Below, piece by piece: positions 11,881 through 24,600 of a stretch of 64,000 bases of DNA. The number at the start of each line of letters is the position of its first letter. Position 1 is the first letter of the stretch. Source of the stretch: Ptychodera flava (taxonomy: Eukaryota; Hemichordata; Enteropneusta; Ptychoderidae); assembly GCF_041260155.1 (NCBI RefSeq), contig NC_091942.1, positions 14,409,501-14,473,500 on the forward strand, given 5' to 3'. The position numbers and the translations under genes were made by a program. The notes beneath the pieces are model-generated. The model searched no databases, was not told the DNA's origin, and was given only the letters and a program-made list of their open reading frames with translations.

Positions 11881-14125
11881 AAGACCGGGGTCTGTCACTA
11901 TTTCAAACACAATGATGTAAAAGGATGGACTCCTGAGTTTAGTCAGGTGTATGTCTGATTATTCAAGGTTTATGACTGCGCATTGATTTTATCTGACATT
12001 TATTTTCCTTGGGGAGGGGGGAGTAGATCAAGACACCTTGACGGTACTCCTTACATGTAAAACCACATGATGGTCCTGTACCCTGAAGAAAAAGTAATCC
12101 CCACCATTTGCGGTTTCCATGGTGGAGGGTGTCTGGTGAAAATATTGACTGGACAAAACTGAAGCGATGTCGGGAAACGGATCGATCTGTTCGGTTCAAT
12201 AAACAACAGATAACATGATCGGTACAAGGTGGCTACGATATTCTTGTATTTATCCGCCCGTTTCTAGTTCTGTGAAGCCAAAAGCTTTTAAAAAGTAAAG
12301 CTGCCGGTCCAACAGATCAAGAAATTCACCCCACACTCGACATGTAGTTGCGGGAGTTGCTACGCACGCGGAAGCGCGTATACTCTTGATAGAATGCCCT
12401 TGTGCTGTATCATAGAAACACGGACGGGCAGAATAGTAAGGGGGCGTTTTCCGTTTGCAACAAGCAGACGATAACAGAATACTTTGCGCCCGAAATGTTC
12501 TCATTTTGCAAGAGAAGTGTGAAGCCCAAATACGCCGCACACGCTAGTCGCCATAGTCGTGGAAAAATACAGGGAACCTAGAAATCTGGTTGTTGTTGTT
12601 GTTGTTTGTATTGTTGTTTATGTTTATTAGTCGTGTTGTTATTGTTGTTGACCAATAAATTCAACGAACATAACTGTTGTTTTGATGTTAATGTTTCAAA
12701 CGTAACGTAGATGTCATAAGAAACGCTACAAGGACACTATCATTACTTGGTCCCATACAACTCTCTGCTAACATACACTCTCTTCATACAGAGAAAATCG
12801 AAAATCACAGACCCACTTCTTTAAGGATATTACAAATTCCCCTTAGCAACTGTTGCTAAGGAGTTCGTGTCCTTCGTTTATGCATAGATCATAGAGCACT
12901 CCAGGGTCTTGTTTTATGTACAACAGTTTCTTGTTTGTAACCATCCGCACAATCCAAAGAGTTGTAGTTAAGGCTTTATTCCAAGTGTCCTGAACACGAA
13001 TTCTCAAACACCAATGAATTACTCAAGCATCCCAATACTTTCAGATGTATTTTCATCGCCATAAATTGCGTCCATAAGTTTCTTTGGGATACTGTCGAAT
13101 AGACGGAGAGTGGCTGATCTCTTGCAGAGACACAGTCCCTCCAACTTGTGGAGGGACCATGGCAGAGAGAAGCATCACATTTAAATGTCATGAAAAATCC
13201 AAGTTTTTCCGGACAGGTTTGCATGAAAAACTTTCGAGGAAAGGTGCAGGGCTGACTGAATAAATTAATTAATAAATATATAAATGAATGCATACATAAA
13301 TAAATAAAAATACAAATGTCATTTGAAATGTTGTATTCAACTTTATTGTCGTCCAGTTTATCATAAAATCACACTTAACTCTAGCAGAAAAAATACTTTG
13401 GTAACCAGCAGGTATCAGTTCCAGCTGATTTCACTCTGAACACAATACCCATGTTCAAACATCTAGTTCTCTGTATTATATGAACAATGGAAATTGGAAA
13501 ACAACATGATATATGTCACTTAGTACATGCTTCGATTCTAACACACCCATCAATGCGAATATTTCAGCATTGCATCCAGCATACGACTTAGCTGACTTTT
13601 CAAGAACTCATAAACAGACATCACAGGAACAAAGTTACAGAAAGATGATGCCATTTACGAGATGGCAGTGCTCAAATACTGCAAAGGCACACTGTATTGT
13701 CAATTGTACACTAGTCTGGACTATGATATCAACACATGTGCATGTGTATTTACACATGCAATAAATGATAAATGCAACTCAAATCACGCAGTCCGTGAAT
13801 ATTCATATAAACTGAAACTGTGTGAAAATATACAGTAACTCTTCCATGCAGCCTTTGGTTACTTCATCTTTCTACAGTCATGAATATGAAAGATTTGGAA
13901 AGACAACAAACAGCATGATTACAAAGTTTCAATTTTCCTTGCTGCTTTATTCAGAAAAAAATACACATGAACTCATTGTAACTTACCATTTTTGATGTCC
14001 ACTAAAATTTTTTGCTCAGGGTTTTTTAACATAGTTTCTATGCTGGGAAGATGATGTCACAATAGATAAGACTAGAAACACTCTCCCTCTGAGAATACCA
14101 AACTTGAATAAAAACTTACAGTACC
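11881..14125 (+). repeat. 2.24 kb tandem unit, copy 2 of 3
   Basis: Almost identical to the other copies. Private differences are mostly single-base indels in short runs (for example a shortened A run before the TTG tract) and a GGACAGG for GGTCAGG change. Confidence 0.95.
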
Positions 14126-16367
14126 AAGACCGGGGTCTGTCACTATTTCAAACACAATGATGTAAAAGGATGGACTCCTGAGTTTAGTCAGGTGTATGTC
14201 TGATTATTCAAGGTTTATGACTGCGCATTGATTTTATCTGACATTTATTTTCCTTGGGGAGGGGGGAGTAGATCAAGACACCTTGACGGTACTCCTTACA
14301 TGTAAAACCACATGATGGTCCTGTACCCTGAAGAAAAAGTAATCCCCACCATTTGCGGTTTCCATGGTGGAGGGTGTCTGGTGAAAATATTGACTGGACA
14401 AAACTGAAGCGATGTCGGGAAACGGATCGATCTGTTCGGTTCAATAAACAACAGATAACATGATCGGTACAAGGTGGCTACGATATTCTTGTATTTATCC
14501 GCCCGTTTCTAGTTCTGTGAAGCCAAAAGCTTTTAAAAAGTAAAGCTGCCGGTCCAACAGATCAAGAAAATTCACCCACACTCGACATGTAGTTGCGGGA
14601 GTTGCTACGCACGCGGAAGCGCGTATACTCTTGATAGAATGCCCTTGTGCTGTATCATAGAAACACGGACGGGCAGAATAGTAAGGGGGCGTTTTCCGTT
14701 TGCAACAAGCAGACGATAACAGAATACTTTGCGCCCGAAATGTTCTCATTTTGCAAGAGAAGTGTGAAGCCCAAATACGCCGCACACGCTAGTCGCCATA
14801 GTCGTGGAAAAATAACAGGGAACCTAGAAATCTGGTTGTTGTTGTTGTTGTTTGTATTGTTGTTTATGTTTATTAGTCGTGTTGTTATTGTTGTTGACCA
14901 ATAAATTCAACGAACATAACTGTTGTTTTGATGTTAATGTTTCAAACGTAACGTAGATGTCATAAGAAACGCTACAAGGACACTATCATTACTTGGCCCC
15001 ATACAACTCTCTGCTAACATACACTCTCTTCATACAGAGAAAATCGAAAATCACAGACCCACTTCTTTAAGGATATTACAAATTCCCCTTAGCAACTGTT
15101 GCTAAGGAGTTCGTGTCCTTCGTTTATGCATAGATCATAGAGCACTCCAGGGTCTTGTTTTATGTACAACAGTTTCTTGTTGTAACCATCCGCACAATCC
15201 AAAGAGTTGTAGTTAAGGCTTTATTCCAAGTGTCCTGAACACGAATTCTCAAACACCAATGAATTACTCAAGCATCCCAATACTTTCAGATGTATTTTCA
15301 TCGCCATAATTGCGTCCATAAGTTTCTTTGGGATACTGTCGAATAGACGGAGAGTGGCTGATCTCTTGCAGAGACACAGTCCCTCCAACTTGTGGAGGGA
15401 CCATGGCAGAGAGAAGCATCACATTTAAATGTCATGAAAAAATCCAAGTTTTTCCGGTCAGGTTTGCATGATAAACTTTCGAGGAAAGGTGCAGGGCTGA
15501 CTGAATAAATTAATTAATAAATATATAAATGAATGCATACATAATAAATAAAAATACAAATGTCATTTGAAATGTTGTATTCAACTTTATTGTCGTCCAG
15601 TTTATCATAAAATCACACTTAACTCTAGCAGAAAAAATACTTTGGTAACCAGCAGGTATCAGTTCCAGCTGATTCACTCTGAACACAATACCCATGTTCA
15701 AACATCTAGTTCTCTGTATTATATGAACAATGGAAATTGGAAAACAACATGATATATGTCACTTAGTACATGCTTAGATTCTAACACACCATCAATGCGA
15801 ATATTTCAGCATTGCATCCAGCATACGACTTAGCTGACTTTTCAAGAACTCATAAACAGACATCACAGGAACAAAGTTACAGAAAGATGATGCCATTTAC
15901 GAGATGGCAGTGCTCAAATACTGCAAAGGCACACTGTATTGTCAATTGTACACTAGTCTGGACTATGATATCAACACATGTGCATGTGTATTTACACATG
16001 CAATAAATGATAAATGCAACTCAAATCACGCAGTCCGTGAATATTCATATAAACTGAAACTGTGTGAAAATATACAGTAACTCTTCCATGCAGCCTTTGG
16101 TTACTTCATCTTTCTACAGTCATGAATATGAAAGATTTGGAAAGACAACAAACAGCATGATTACAAAGTTTCAATTTTCCTTGCTGCTTTATTCAGAAAA
16201 AAATACACATGAACTCATTGTAACTTACCATTTTTGATGTCCACTAAAATTTTTTGCTCAGCGTTTTTTAACATAGTTTCTATGCTGGGAAGATGATGTC
16301 ACAATAGATAAGACTAGAAACACTCTCCCTCTGAGAATACCAAACTTGAATAAAAACTTACAGTACC
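14126..16367 (+). repeat. 2.24 kb tandem unit, copy 3 of 3
   Basis: Almost identical to copies 1 and 2, ending at CAGTACC. At several sites it agrees with copy 1 against copy 2. Its own differences include several one-base deletions in homopolymers and a few substitutions. Confidence 0.95.
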
Positions 16368-16720
16368 GTCATATACACCTTGAAAGTGAAAGACTTGAAC
16401 TTTTGCTCAAACGTTCCTAGATGAAACTTTTAACTCTTACCACATCAGGTATAAAAATAAGGAGTCATCATGCAACGTTTAGTACTAGAGAAACAAATTA
16501 CCTAACATTAACAAATATTTTAACTTCAAATGGCCACATCCCTGTGTTAACTCTATGGAAAAAATTTTCGATTTTCAAAAAAAGTGAATTTGTGAAATTT
16601 TTGTTTCCTCAATGAGCTTTAAAATGAAACTCAACAAGTGGTAGATCAGAAAAGAATTGTAAAAATTTGAAAGTCAACATTAGGAGTCAAATTTTATTAA
16701 CTATGAGATGCGCCCCTCAA
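16368..16720 (+). repeat. Dispersed repeat, diverged copy A
   Basis: Shares a colinear, diverged match with 19735-20068. Shared stretches include GTACTAGAGAAACAAATTACC, CCCTGTGTTAAC, ATTTTCGATTTTC and GTGGTAGATCAGAAAAG. Its own ends are eroded. Confidence 0.7.
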
Positions 16721-18466
16721 AAATTTTTGATGCATATAAAATTCCAGTAAGTTTTAAAGCTTGAAAATTCAGTTCATTGTAGTATGTTGTAGTAGATTGC
16801 CAAGTCACTGATCAGTTATCAGAGAACATCAATGTATTTCAGAAAAAACAACCTGTAATGACCTAACTCTCCACAGAAAATTGGGCATATTAAAAATCCC
16901 TTCGTGCACAATCATTATTAATGATCTCTCATATACACCCGCAACATGTGACAAAATAAAATAAATATCTGTACATTAATAAAAATAAACTGGAAAGTTA
17001 CTTCACTATGAAGGCAGTACATATGTGAGTGAAGAAAAAATCAAAGTCTTCCCAAAAATGTAAGAATCAGCCTATACCTCAGATAACACTGAAATCTGAC
17101 ATCAAGCTGTAAATCATGGTAACATTTTGATCAATGATGAGCTAGTTACACGAGCATCCTTTTACATCAACAATTCATAAACTTCCTACAAGTGAATTAA
17201 TTTCAAACAAAATATCATTGACAATAAACTGCTGTCTTGAATAAAATTGTCTATTGCCATAAACAATAAATAAAAACTCCAACTGATTCCTGACAAATTT
17301 GGGGATGGCAGTCACACCAGCCATCTTGTCTGTTTCTTACTACTGACCTAAAAAATATAGGCAATGATGCAGAAACTTTAAAACCATACCTAAATGAGAA
17401 TTGTGGCCAACTTTACCATTTTTTGTGACAAAAGCATCAATCATGGTTACTCTACCCCACAGAGTAACTGTGCATCAATAGAGAAACTTTAATTTCAGTT
17501 AGCTACCATGTGATGTTCTTCAGGGAAGAGACACACTATTCTATGGTCTTTATGGGCAGTGGGTGCAACTACCCATATTATGGTCCGTGCTAACTTTATG
17601 CTGTCATTAGAAAAACTACATATAACAGGGTCCATACACTCAAAGTCTCATAAAAGGACTTTTCCAGCAATTTTCAAGGACTGTTTGAGATCCAAAATGC
17701 TATTTCTGGATCACATTTCTATGATAAGTTATTGTTACATATAATTTCACATATCATTTTTATGATATCACAACTGATTATCTTGTCATTGTTGAAAATT
17801 GTGAGTGAATAATAAATTTTCCAGGTCTTTCCAAGACTCAATTTCATTTTCAAGGACTTTTCCCGGACTCTCCAGGAGGCTTCAAAATTCAAGGACTTTC
17901 CAGGAGTGTACAGACCTTGACACAAGTACAAGGACAGAATTTTCCAAATTTATGCCAAAGTTTTACTTCCAAGTGGTGTGGACAGGCAGATCCGCTGAAG
18001 CAGTCAAGATGGCTACACTCTCTTGGGGCAGCAAGTATGTGACGTTTTCTATTGTGTCACAGTCTCAACGCTTCAAAAAATGAAAGCAAATAACATGGGT
18101 AGAAATGTGAGTCGGCACCAACAATGTTGCTAATAATCTATTTCTAAGCAGTATTTAGCACTGGCATGCTCTGTATCAAATTGCGCTGACACCTGCGTCA
18201 ATGTCAGACATGTCAGTGTTGCCACTAAATGTCTCTGTAATTAGTACTGCTCCTGAGATATGCAACATAAACTCCACTCCAGCACAGTAGGCACATACAA
18301 TGTTTCAGATCTTCCCTTCTTAAATGTGACCAAAGATTTTTTGTGATAAATAAAGTTCTGTACAGTACTTATGAAATTGTAATGATCAACGCCATTCTTG
18401 GCAGTCACCATGCATGCCATATATTTTACATGAGCTATGTTACATCAAAAGTCCCAGCATCAACTT
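16721..18466. other. Downstream of E4F1-like gene; mostly unassigned
   Basis: Expected to hold the E4F1-like 3' UTR in its upper part. I found no clear minus-strand AATAAA within a few hundred bases of the stop, so the 3' end is unplaced. It contains the hAT-like MITE at 17626-17919 and nothing else recognisable. Confidence 0.4.
17626..17919. mobile_element. hAT-like MITE
   Basis: The left end is CAGGGTCCATACACTC; the right end in reverse complement is CAAGGTCTGTACACTC. The interior carries repeated TTCAAGGACTTTTCC-type motifs on one strand. Length is 294 bases with no coding potential. CAGGG termini are typical of hAT elements. I could not define an 8-bp target duplication, so the superfamily is tentative. 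Confidence 0.5.
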
Positions 18467-18660
18467 CTACATTTCTATAACGACCGTCTCAAGTTCAGGA
18501 TTTTCTGGGGTCCCTGTTGTAACAATGGATACTTCGTTCTCATTGGTTGATTTCATGGCCACCATGACTTCATTCACACCATCCTGAGTCACAGACACCG
18601 GATGAGGGATTTCTTGAATGCACTCCTCTGTTTCCATGGGAACTTCCAGCTGGTTCTCAA
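18467..18660 (-). CDS. E4F1: E4F1-like exon 12, C-terminus
   Basis: Begins IENQLEVPMETEE and ends LETVVIEM before TAG at 18469-18467. Human E4F1 likewise ends with a QLEV...TVIV stretch. Confidence 0.9.
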
Positions 18661-21600
18661 CTGTAGATATAAATACAAATTTTGGAGTGAAAATACATAC
18701 TAGTGTACTGCAAAAGTTGAAATTTAAGCCTTGCCCTAGACAATAGACAGAATTTAACTATGAGATTGAGTGAAAAATCTGTTTCGAAAGTTTACGATTC
18801 CTAAACAAGCTATACCAGAAGATCCATTATTTATGCATTGGCTTATCTGAGGAATTTCAAGATAAGTCACAAAGCTTACGTGAATAAAGCTTCACTATCA
18901 AAAAAAGCAGAAAATATAAATTTTTTATGCCCAATATGAAGTGCCAGTCTCATTGTAATATGGCAATTAATTATTTTTTATTTACGTGAGCAAAACCTAC
19001 AGCGACGCTTACGCTTTTTTAGTCAGTCCTACCAGAACCTCAACATGATGCAGAATAACACAAGATATCAAATGTGATGTTTGACGTACTTTCGATTTCT
19101 TGATGGTGTCCATGTTGGTCTTCACCATGCTGGTTGTCAGTGTGTTGCAGTTCACTATCCTGGTGTTGCCTATGTTCTGTGTCAGCTTCCCCTTGCTCTT
19201 GTTCTCCCTGATGCTCTTCCATTTTTTCTTCCTGTTGCTCTACCGTCTCTTCTTGCTGCTGCTCCACCATCTGCCGTCCTTGCTGCTCCTCCACGAGTTG
19301 CTGCCGCTGCTGTTGTTGCTGCTGTTGCTGTTCTGCCATCTGCTGCTGCTCTGCCAGCATATTCTCTGTAAGAATGACAGTCTGTATCACATCTTCCACG
19401 TCTGAGCTGGCACCACCCTGTCCGTCGTTGGTCTCCACGATGTTGACAATGTACTCCTGGGTGTTAGCGACAACTGAGGAGAACTCGGCAAGAACGGACG
19501 CAGCGGCTGTACTCTCGTCTGTTGAAGGCATTACAATGTGCTTGGGAGCTTCTGAGTCAATCACCACTGGTTTATTGGTTGGCTGACAGGGCACTGTTGA
19601 AATAAAAGCCAGGATGTGCATACTCATGAGAAAAATTTGATGACCCTTTAAAACTGCTTTCCTTACCCTATGTAGAGCTACCACCATGTCATTCCAACTG
19701 ATTGGGTGAAATCAAAGTTTTTTTTAAGGTTTGAGGTAGTATGTGCCTCAAAAGCGAATTTTTGCTTAAACTTTCCTCAAGGAATATTTCAACTATTCTC
19801 TTTCAAAATCAAGAATAAAAATAGGGGGTCACCACATAAATTTTGGTACTAGAGAAACAAATTACCCAAGATTTACAAAGATTTGGAAAATAAAAAATGT
19901 CCACCGTCCCTGTGTTAACCTACAAAATTTTCGATTTTCGAAAAACTAAGGTGGTTAAAAGTTTTCTTTCACCATGAGCTTTAAAATGAACCCCCCCATG
20001 TGGTAGATCAGAAAAGTTGAAAAAGTTTGAAAGCATTAATATCTGTCCCCAAGGCACATTCTACCTTAATGAACAGCATATCTGACAGTTTCATGTTTGG
20101 TAAATACTTTTCCCTCTAATCCAATATGACAAACCACCAACACACAATGCCAGAAAATCTGTCATGTGAATGCATCTGTGTAGGGTTGATGACAGAGCAC
20201 TTTCAAAAAAGTTTGTAAAACTACCATTTAAAAAAGTTGTAATAACTAATGGGAACTATTGACCAAAAAACGAATTTTCTACAACAACTAATCAAATTGT
20301 TTGGCACTGGAGGTTTGTTTTTTTGCTCTTGAGTAAGCAAAGAGCACACACTGAAGACGTTTTGTTATACATCATTGCATGCATATATATACATCTCTAA
20401 TGTTCTAGGGCAGTTGGTAGACTGAAAGATCTAGTCATGTATGGGTGTCTGCAAACTCCCAACTCTGCAGAGACCAATACACAACTGGATCTTTCAGTCT
20501 GAAGCAGTTGATTGTTTATGAAAATATCTATCATTCCTACATTTGGCTCTCTTATGCCTTGCCAGAGTTCCGTGCTCTGCAAATGCTCTTCCACATCGGT
20601 CACAGGCAAATGGTTTTTCACCGGTATGGCTTCTCTCGTGTCTGATTACCGAAGCTTTTTCCCGGAATGCCTTTTGACAGTAGGAGCACTTCCATGGTGC
20701 CTCGTCAGTGTGGATCTTCAGATGCGTCTGCAGTATTGTCTAGATAATAGGAAATATCATTGAGTAAAAGGCCTGCTCCACCTTACTATTTTTGAAACAA
20801 CTTCTCTAGCTGTTTCAATGTCTTCAAGACAAGCTGAGGTTTCATCTTACAGCCAATTAAGTAAATGTGGGTTTTCCCATCCTGCTAAAAACAAAAGGGA
20901 TGGTCATACCAAAGTTTGGTGGTGTAAGGGTAACCCTGTTCACCAAAATTCTCTGTAAACAGGTCCACGATTATCATTGATAACTATGGGTTTGAGCCAA
21001 ACTGTGGTGGTGGTGTAAGGGATATTAAACAGAACAAGTTCTGTTCAAGTCCCCACATTGGTCACACTGGCAGTTTTGCCAGATAAAATAGACCTCATGT
21101 CTGACACAACACATGAAAAGTATATATAGTCGTTGCCCCATTTTTTCATTTTTTACAAAGAAATTGTTGCTGCATCCAATCTCGCTCCTTTGTATGTGAG
21201 TGTTGTCTATGAGACTATGAATATGCTTGAAGCTTTGACCCAGTATCATTTAAAACTTAGTATACATAAACATACACATACATACACACAAATGGAATTT
21301 TGGTGAAACCTTACACAAGTTTCTCTGAGATTGTACACGGAACAATGTCAGTGATAGTCAACTTGGCAACTGTGACCATAAAGATATCCTGCAGTCATCA
21401 CAAATTCTCAAAAATAGCCAGGTATTCCACTTTTACCTTTGTTTTGAAACCTTTGTTGCAGTGTTGGCAAATGAAAGGTCTCTCCTGGGAATGGATGCGT
21501 AGATGTTCCTTGACGTGAGTGATGCGTTTGTAAAGTTTACCGCACTCACCGCACTTGTACCGTCTCTCATTGGTGTGTGTTAGAATGTGCTTATTCAGGA

Positions 21601-24600
21601 AATCTTTGCATCGGAATCGCTTTGGGCAGTATGTACATTCAAACGGTTTCTCACCTGCAGAAGAAAAAAACATCAATTTGTTTTGGAGTACCGATAAAAT
21701 ATCCTTGCGTAATATTTACATGATCCATCAGTTTTAACCATGGATATTCCTTCAAAATACTACTTGTATTTTTCTGATCAATGAACACATAACCATATTA
21801 CAGGACTATTGATAAGATGATGTGTGACACCCTGTGCTGTGGATTGTACAGCAGATGCAAAGCACAGCTCTCTCCTGTTGGATGGAGAGCTGGATGACCA
21901 GCAATATCACCAAGAAAAAAACCAGTATACCTAATAATACTGATCATTATTAGTTATTTCCTCAAACTACACGCTTTCACTCTAAATATTACACTTATGT
22001 ACCGGTAAATGTGGCAAAACACCATAAAGTGACCGAGTGATCTATGAAACTTTGTGATTTTTACGATTTTCAGATAAATTACAACTAACCGTCCTTCTGA
22101 AATCATTGCAAAAACTGACTGACAACAATGTGACTTACCAGTGTGTTTACGCATGTGTGACCTCAGATAACTTTTTCCTCGGAAACTCTTGTTGCAGATA
22201 TCACATCGATGCATCTCTTTGTATCCATGGACACCTGAGGTCACTGGTTCAGGAGACTGACCGCTGGCCTGTAGTTCCAGGAATTGTTTGTACGCCACCT
22301 TGAAAACGGCAAGCTGTAATTTTGAAGAGTTTAGGGTGAACCTCTTGCAATTCTTTGAGATGGCATCTGATATAATGGTAAACTTGACAGCCATAGACTG
22401 ACGCAGTCTTAAGACTTTGCATGGCTCAACATGATAAATACATGATTTCATTGATAACTTTGATGATTAACTTTGTATGCTAAATAAACTTGAAGAACTA
22501 TCAGGGTGATTTGTTTTCATGCAATTCAAGACAAGTGATCATGTTTGTCTAAAACTGCTCTCATATTTTGAATAACCATATTCATACATTAAAGGGACAC
22601 TACTTTCTCAAAAGATAGCGATAGTGTCCCTTTAAAACACTGACACCAAACAATAGACATTACCGTACTTGGAAGATTATGAAGCTGTGATGTGAAACAC
22701 CCTATTAACAACACATACTTATGGTAAAACAATGAAGCTTTAGTGGACCTTGTTCATATCCAAAGTAGGGATAGTGGACCATAAACAGAACTGAAATGGT
22801 TCTCCTCAAAACAAGCTCATGATGTTAGACAGACAGAGGCCCTGACTCATTGCCACTATCAGGGGAGGTGTGATATACTTTATTTACATACTCAAAGATC
22901 TGGAAGCATTTGGAAAGACAACAAAAGTCAACATATTAAACTTTAATGGTGTGCCAATTTCACAGTTTTATTTTATTTTTCTATTGTCCGAAACAAACAT
23001 TTGCAACGAATGACCACAAAAATGAAAATGTCGTGTAAAGGTGCCAGTTATAGTGGTCCTAATGTTTGTGTGTAAGACCATTCATGGAATCTTTACAATA
23101 AGTAAACACAACAGGCAGAAGCACTCTTCCATCAGATGTTTATCATTTGTAACGCTAGACTACAAAGCACAGGCTCACTAAGAAAACTAATAGAATAGCT
23201 GGTTATGGAAGTACTGAGGAGAGTATGGAAAAAATCATCAATATACAAATGAATGACAGAAAGAAATGTACAAATGATGGCATTAGCATACATGTACCTG
23301 TTCTGGTGTCCATTTCTTTGACTCAGTCACATCTGGAGACTTAGCACCATTTTCCTCTTCAGTTTGTTCCTCAGAAGTGTTAGCCCAGTCACCAGATGCA
23401 TTTGTTGAGGACGTATCCAGCTGTTTCCTGTGGTCCGTCATCATGTGCTCTTGAAGAATTCTACGACTGCTCGTTGCAAACACACACAGGCCACATCTGT
23501 GGGGCATGTCATCAATGTGACCTTTGAGGTGTTCACGCAGGGTGTCGTTGGAATCCAGAAGAACCCCGCAGGCTCGGCATTGATACGACAGAAATCGTCC
23601 CGTTTCTTCCTGCTCCATTGCAACAATGGTGGTGCTGTTCTCACCAGCGTGCGTCGTTGTCCCTGATGCATCTGCTGCTGCTTGGATGACGTTTTGTTCC
23701 ACATCTGTCTGGTCATTCTTATGAGTCGAATCACTCTCTCCACTGACAGCCTCTGTCTTGCACAAGTCATCTGTAATCAAATGGCAGTGGTTTGAAATAT
23801 GACACAAAATCACGAGGCAAGTGATACCCAGAACATGGTTCAGCAATTTTAATTTCAAACAAACAGTGAATTTACTACCTTTTCTGGCAAACATAGAGCC
23901 TTGTTTGTATTTTGGGGAAGATTTCAGCAGAAAATAAAAGTTCTCATTGATGAGGTATACAGATTCATTTGCAACATGAAATCTGTCCTGACACTTCATA
24001 GTACTTGCTCTTTGCATGAAAAACATGTAAAAGCTGCAAGTTAGCTATCATTGGTTTTACCACAAGAAAACAATCTGTATGATTTGTGTGCAATTGATCA
24101 TCAAACAATCTACATAAGCCTTGTTGCAATAAACTTTGACCTAAGAAATTCCCAAATGTTCATAAGTCAACTAAAGTAGTTCGCAAATTTTGTGTGTTGG
24201 AGGGAATATGAGTAAGCGCATATTATGGTATTTTATTTCTTGAACAGAATAACATTGAACGACAAAAAAAGAGACAGAATCTCACTTTTTGCTTCTCTTG
24301 CCTTTGTTTGTGACCTTGTTCCAATACTGTGTGTTACAGTGCTAGTGGTACTTCCATCTTTATTTGTCGTAGTCACACTGACTTGAATTCCCTTTCTCGG
24401 CTGGCAGGCTGTTGGTGCCTTGTGGTGGCGTGACAGTGCCCCTGACTCACGAAAACCACGCCCACACTGTTTACATACAAATGGTCTCTCATCTGCGTGC
24501 AAAATTAATTACAAGATTTGTTTATTTTTCTTGCAGAATCCAAGGGTTTCCGAAATGTGGCGATGACTTTTGGCTCAGCTAGACTAGTTCTGCTAGTTGA

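Noticed and set aside
19081..19405. Leucine-rich plus-strand open frames
   Set aside because: Antisense shadows of the E4F1 Gln/Glu-rich exon.
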